Below, one piece after another: positions 59,661-64,000 of a DNA stretch of 64,000 nucleotides (position 1 is its first letter; every line of letters begins with the position of its first letter). The DNA is from Cornus controversa. Its lineage: Eukaryota > Streptophyta > Magnoliopsida > Cornales > Cornaceae. Made by a program: the position numbers and the translations under genes. The stretch spans positions 5,398,001 to 5,462,000 of the forward strand of contig CM048850.1 in NCBI GenBank assembly GCA_026545225.1, in the 5' to 3' direction. A model generated the notes under the pieces. It did not search any database. It saw nothing but the letters and a program-made list of their open reading frames with translations, and had not been told where the DNA came from.

Positions 59661-60599
59661 GCCTGAAGGGTTATCTAGATCCGATCAACTATATAAGTCG
59701 TAGCGCTAGTGCTTACTCTTCCTCTATGAGAGAGACACTATCCAGATCTATGGATCTCCCTAGCATCCAAATGAGACTCCATCCAAATATGCCACTCATT
59801 GGCCAAATGCTGAACTTTGCCAGTTTTCGACTCTAACCCCGATTAGGAGAGAACACACGACGAAGCCAAGCCCTTACCCGATTGAATTGAATTCATAAAA
59901 TATAAATTAGTGTCACTAGAGTGAAGATTTATTTAAGTGTACTCTATTAGACACAATTCAATGAAATCAAATATAGAAGTATTAATAAAGAAAATGTAAT
60001 ATAGTAAAAATTCCACCTATGTACGTCTATTTGAGTTAATTCTATTGATCGATCACCCTAAAAGGGTAGAATAACATAAGTTTTTTTAAAAGATACTGAA
60101 TGAAACTTATATTGCTATCATTGGAGAGAGAGTACTAAGACACTACGATGATTTTTTTATTTATTTATCAATTAGTTTGTAAATATATACATCCATATGG
60201 TGAGTGCACACGTATAAACACTAATTGATACTGTAAATAATTTTGAAGATGAATTTCTTTATTTCTTTTAGATGATTGCCTTTTTGAAAAAAATATATTT
60301 TTCATCAAATTTAACCAACATATATACAATCTAATTTTTTTAAAAATAAAATTAGTAGAAACTATATATTAAATATAAGATTACATATAATTAGAGTTTA
60401 TATTTTCTTTAAAAATTAATTTATTCACATATATGAAAATTAGTTTGATTTGTATGATCCTTATGGTACATATCATACTATTTAAGTAATAGCTTAAATT
60501 TTTTTTTAAATATTTAAATAGTTTATAAAAAGCTCTTCAAAAAATTATTCTAAAAACATTTGCAATAATTTTTTTTGTATTTAACCTTTTTTTTTGGTA
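59661..60599. other. unassigned AT-rich stretch
   Basis: No gene or named element was recognised. Composition is strongly A/T from 60100 to 60600. It may be the interior of the CACTA element, but nothing proves it. Confidence 0.35.
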
Positions 60600-60929
60600 A
60601 TGCATTGAAGAGCGCCAAAGTTTGGCTCCTAGAAATTTCAGGAATTAAGAAGGAAAAAGGAAACGTCGTTTCTCTATTGGGATGCTAAACCTAATCAGGT
60701 ACGATTTCTCATTCTCTCCTCTCCTCTACTCCTAGTGCAATGACGCTCTCTCTTCGACGGTAGAGAAAACCACATCTGATCACTCTCTACTTCAATCTTT
60801 CACTTAATCTATCTATCCATCACTGGTAAGAGATCTCACTTTATAATGGGGATTTAATTTACGATTAAGGGATTTTGAGGTTTTAATTTGATCTTTAGGG
60901 TTTCAAGAATGAGTTCGTCAAGTGTCTGT
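60600..60929 (+). other. possible 5' UTR and first intron of a host transcript
   Basis: A leader-like stretch rich in CTCTC (60700-60800) ends in CACTG followed by GTAAGAG (60829-60835). A TTTAG acceptor with GGTTTCAAGA follows (60894-60908), so a short intron of about 70 bp is possible. The ATG at 60910 opens only MSSSSVC before the original sequence would reach a stop. The solo LTR begins at 60930. Whether a functional gene lies to the right cannot be told. Confidence 0.35.
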
Positions 60930-62338
60930 TGATGTGGCTAAACTTGAGTTATATTGTAAGCTTAATTTTTGCCCCTTTTATTAAAATATAATTTAACCAC
61001 TCGCAAGAGCACGAATCTTTGTAGATACGGTTCTATATAGAGGGTATCGATCCCACGAGGACTAGTCGTAAATGTCTTAAAGAAAGATTAATTCCACTTT
61101 AATCCTAAAAATAAAGTTTTGAGTTTTGTTTATAAAACTATTGCATGAATGTAAAAACAATAAATGTAAAAAGTTAAAAGTTGGGAGAGAGAACTAGGGG
61201 TGGTTTCCACCACTAGCCATTCACATGTCCATAAGTATAGCAAGCTTGGGATTCATAAACTAAATGCCTAACAATGTCATTAGGCTTGTGACCTCAATGA
61301 CATATCAAAAGATTAATGTGTGTGCAACCTATCATAATCCATCTTCAACAAGCATAGCTCTTCAACCTAACTAATTACCCTACTCTCTAAGTGAACCTAC
61401 ATGCATCCAAACTACCTTATCTTGGCATGATTTATACAAGCAAACACTACACATTCATTTAAACACCATTACCTAGCCATCATTTGCCCTTCTTGTGGAA
61501 GAAGCAAATGTTGTGCATTCACAAGATAGATTCTACTCTAAGATAAGAATAAAATCAATATCCAATGAATATATATAAGAGATGTATAAGTGTACATTAT
61601 ACCTAGACTAAATAATCATCATTTAAATACAAATCCCAAAATGCTACAAAAATGATCAAGTTTACATGGCTAGGGGCTTCAACCACACTCTAGTAGAGAA
61701 GTTAGTTGGTCATGGTAGCCTTGCACTCTTCCATTGATGGAGAAAATGAAGCTTCTTGATCTGGTTCAGCTCCTCCTTCTCCTCTCCCGAATCCCTCTGT
61801 TTGTATATCTGATGTGTATGAGAGATATGAGAGAAATGGCTTCTTTTTGTGCTATATGACCTCCTTTTCAACCTTGGGGCCCACCATAAATATATATATA
61901 TCAATATATATACCAACTATATCAAGAAAGTCTCCAAATGTCTTGTTCAAGTCAAACAATCCCTCTAAGTCGTGCAAAAAGGGGGATTTTGTTGCAAATG
62001 GGAGAGCAGGTGAGCAAGTGGGCAAGTGGCTCTGCAGAATCTCGATCAATCGAGATTGGAATCTCGATTGATCGAGATTTTGATCAATCAAAATCATGTC
62101 TCGATCAATCGAGATCTCGATTGATCGAGATCAACATCTCGATTGATCGAGATGCCTTGGCTTTAATTCTAAACTTTGCTCTTCAGCTGCAAATGGCCTC
62201 AAACTTTGCTCCTTTTACTACAAGACCTGCAATACATCAAAAATACAAAAATACCGTAAACGTATCTCGGTAGACGTAAAAATAGAACTAACATATGCAA
62301 TAAAGAGGGTTCAAATACGTAGTATTGAACACTTATCA
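60930..62338 (-). mobile_element. solo LTR with TCTGT duplication
   Basis: It begins TGATGTGGCTAAACTTGAG and ends AGTATTGAACACTTATCA, 1,409 bp, flanked by TCTGT (60925-60929 and 62339-62343). The phrase CTCGCAAGAGCACGAATC and GGGTATCGATCCCACGAGG near its left end match the 3' part of Athila-type LTRs on the minus strand. It holds the densest palindrome cluster of the window. Confidence 0.92.
62039..62153. repeat. palindrome cluster, TCTCGATTGATCGAGA type
   Basis: Six near-palindromic units lie in 115 bp: TCTCGATCAATCGAGA, its reverse complement TCTCGATTGATCGAGA, and a TTTTGATCAATCAAAA-like variant. Two opposite units lie back to back, so 62099-62130 is a perfect 32-bp palindrome. Each unit is two 7-bp arms around a central TG or CA. 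The cluster is 185-300 bp from the U3 edge of the LTR. Confidence 0.9.
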
Positions 62339-62343
62339 TCTGT

Positions 62344-64000
62344 TAAAAACTCTCTACAGCTCTCACTCTATTGTTTGTGTTTACCCTGTACTCAACCTCT
62401 CTAAATTAAAAAGTGATAAGAGTTTGATTTGCACTCTTCCACAGTCATGCCTATGGGTATGATACCCTGTTTGATGTATATTGTCTCTATTAATCTATTT
62501 TCTAAGTGGTTGAGACTAATATTTTTATATCTAACCTTAAATTTTGGTCATAGCATAGAGATTTAAGCTATGACCGCCCTTAAATCTGTGCCTTCCTCCC
62601 CCATCTCTCCTCAAAATTGCTCCTGCTATAGTGCTCTCTTTCTCCTCTCTTATTTGGTTCTCACATATTTTCTTGATGGATCTTATATATTCTTAATTTT
62701 GGCATGAGTATTTGGTGATTGTAATGAGATTTAAATGATCATTTTTACTTTTCATTGAAAGTTAGGCTTTGTTATTTATATAGATTTCTTAGTGATTGTT
62801 TGAATATTGTCTGGAGTACTATGTGTGGCTAAGTTTGCAGTTTAGTTTCAGGAGCTTTTGATTTGATGGTGTTGTCGCATGCTATTTTGGGCACTATTGT
62901 TGTTTTTTAGATGTATAGTTTTCTGGGTGTTTTGGGCTTTAGTTGGTTCTGCTTCTAGTTAGAAGTTTCTGTAGTTGGAGTTTTTGTTTTCTTTGCCCAG
63001 TTTATATATATATATATATATATAGATATATAATTGTAAATGCTGGATATACCCCACATAGGATGAGTAGCACCTTTTTCTACTCAAATAATCTTATTAT
63101 ATATATTTGTAAATGCTGGATATGCCCTACATAGGATGTGTAGTTCCTTTTTCTACTAATATAACCTTACTTTTTTTTCTAGTTAGTATAAGATAGCTTG
63201 CTAATTGGAATAGTTTCAAATCCATTAGGTGCATTACTTCAGTAGTCTACAAGATCTATTGAAGAATGGTGTAGCACAATTGGTGTACCCATTGTGCACC
63301 ACTGCTGGGATTGAAAGTTAAACCAAATGGTAATGGGATCATTAGTAATTGTTTTAAGCCTATTGATTGACTTGTTGCAATTTGTCTGAAATTTGGATAT
63401 AAATTTACTTGTTATATAAATAACAAACTATAGTGGTGTTAAAAGATTTTTGAATGCAAAATTACAATTAAGAAAAATATAAAAACTAAGGTGGATCATT
63501 TTTATAGATTGGGCCAATTGGCACTGTTAGCCTTGTAATTTAATTTGATTGGAGGATTGTGGTTATAGTCCAAATGTCCAATTGTGTTCTCATAAAAGAC
63601 ATTTTAAATTAAAAATCTGAATGATTTTACGACATTAACCACCTTTTAGCTTCTTCACTTTAGTGTTTTTCTTATGAAATGTATGGTTTATGATATCAAA
63701 ATTACTACTTACTGAAATAAAACAAGAAAATTTTGTAGCACAATCTACTAAATATTAAGTATATAAGCCATAACAAACAATATATATGTGTTTTTATAGA
63801 AGGTTTAAAAGTAATCAAAGGGCAAATATTTTTAAGTCCCATAAAAAAAAGAAATACATAATCAGATTATTTTACACTTTAAAAAGTTGAGAAAAACATA
63901 ACAACATCATAAATAAACTTGTGCATGAAATCCTAAATGCAATAACAATTATTTCACCAACTTTTAAGGTTAAGAGAAAGTCTAGCGATGCGATAACAAT
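62344..64000. other. right end, possible intron of the interrupted transcript
   Basis: No coding exon was recognised. Landmarks are a TA run (63003-63031) and a tandem duplication at 63037-63175. The sequence is T-rich on the plus strand to about 63180, as in many plant introns, then AT-rich without structure. Confidence 0.35.
63037..63175 (+). repeat. tandem duplication of about 70 bp
   Basis: Two units share TGTAAATGCTGGATAT, then CATAGGATG, then GTAG and CTTTTTCTACT. The second unit starts near 63108. They are clearly diverged. Confidence 0.8.

Overview
The window looks like intergenic chromosome from a eudicot plant. It is AT-rich and packed with plant retroelement lineages (SIRE-like copia, Athila, Tat, a second copia), plus a PIF/Harbinger transposon, an RTE LINE and a CACTA terminus. 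One fragment of a plant-type 2-oxoglutarate dioxygenase gene is present. No intact host gene was found. I cannot name the species.

Layout. 1-6016: SIRE-like copia element on the minus strand (pol, gag, PBS, 5' LTR), running off the left edge. 6017-8203: a dispersed repeat ('repeat A') and gypsy protease remnants. 8204-9717: Athila-type solo LTR. 9811-12354: probable gypsy LTR. 12685-13310: tandem array of about 155-bp units. 14228-27650: old Tat-lineage element on the minus strand, with an additional antisense reading frame between pol and the 3' LTR. Four later LTR elements landed in it and each is now a solo LTR, one of them 4.1 kb long. 27650-30197: LTR debris. 30203-41377: complete-length Athila element with 1,515-bp LTRs and a GCAAG target duplication. 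41383-44880: copia LTR and RT/RNase H remnants. 45805-54800: a second copy of repeat A split by an 8.5-kb PIF/Harbinger element, itself split by an old LTR sequence that is split again by a younger relative. 55170-56051: dioxygenase pseudogene. 57446-58918: truncated RTE LINE. 59301: CACTA terminus. 60600-64000: possible 5' region of a host transcript, cut by a solo LTR at 60930-62338.

How the parts relate. Exact target duplications let the insertions be ordered. Solo LTRs (six with matching or near-matching 5-bp duplications) outnumber the one element still carrying two LTRs, so recombination has been removing element interiors. The two LTRs of the Athila element differ at about 24 of 1,515 sites by my eye count, so it is young. 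Most other copies are older.

Main unexpected signal. Several unrelated LTR elements here carry clusters of short palindromes built on a GATCGATC or GACCGGTC core, with family-specific outer arms. In older copies the central CG often reads TG or CA, as expected if a methylated CpG at the palindrome centre has decayed. In the young Athila element the centre is still CG.
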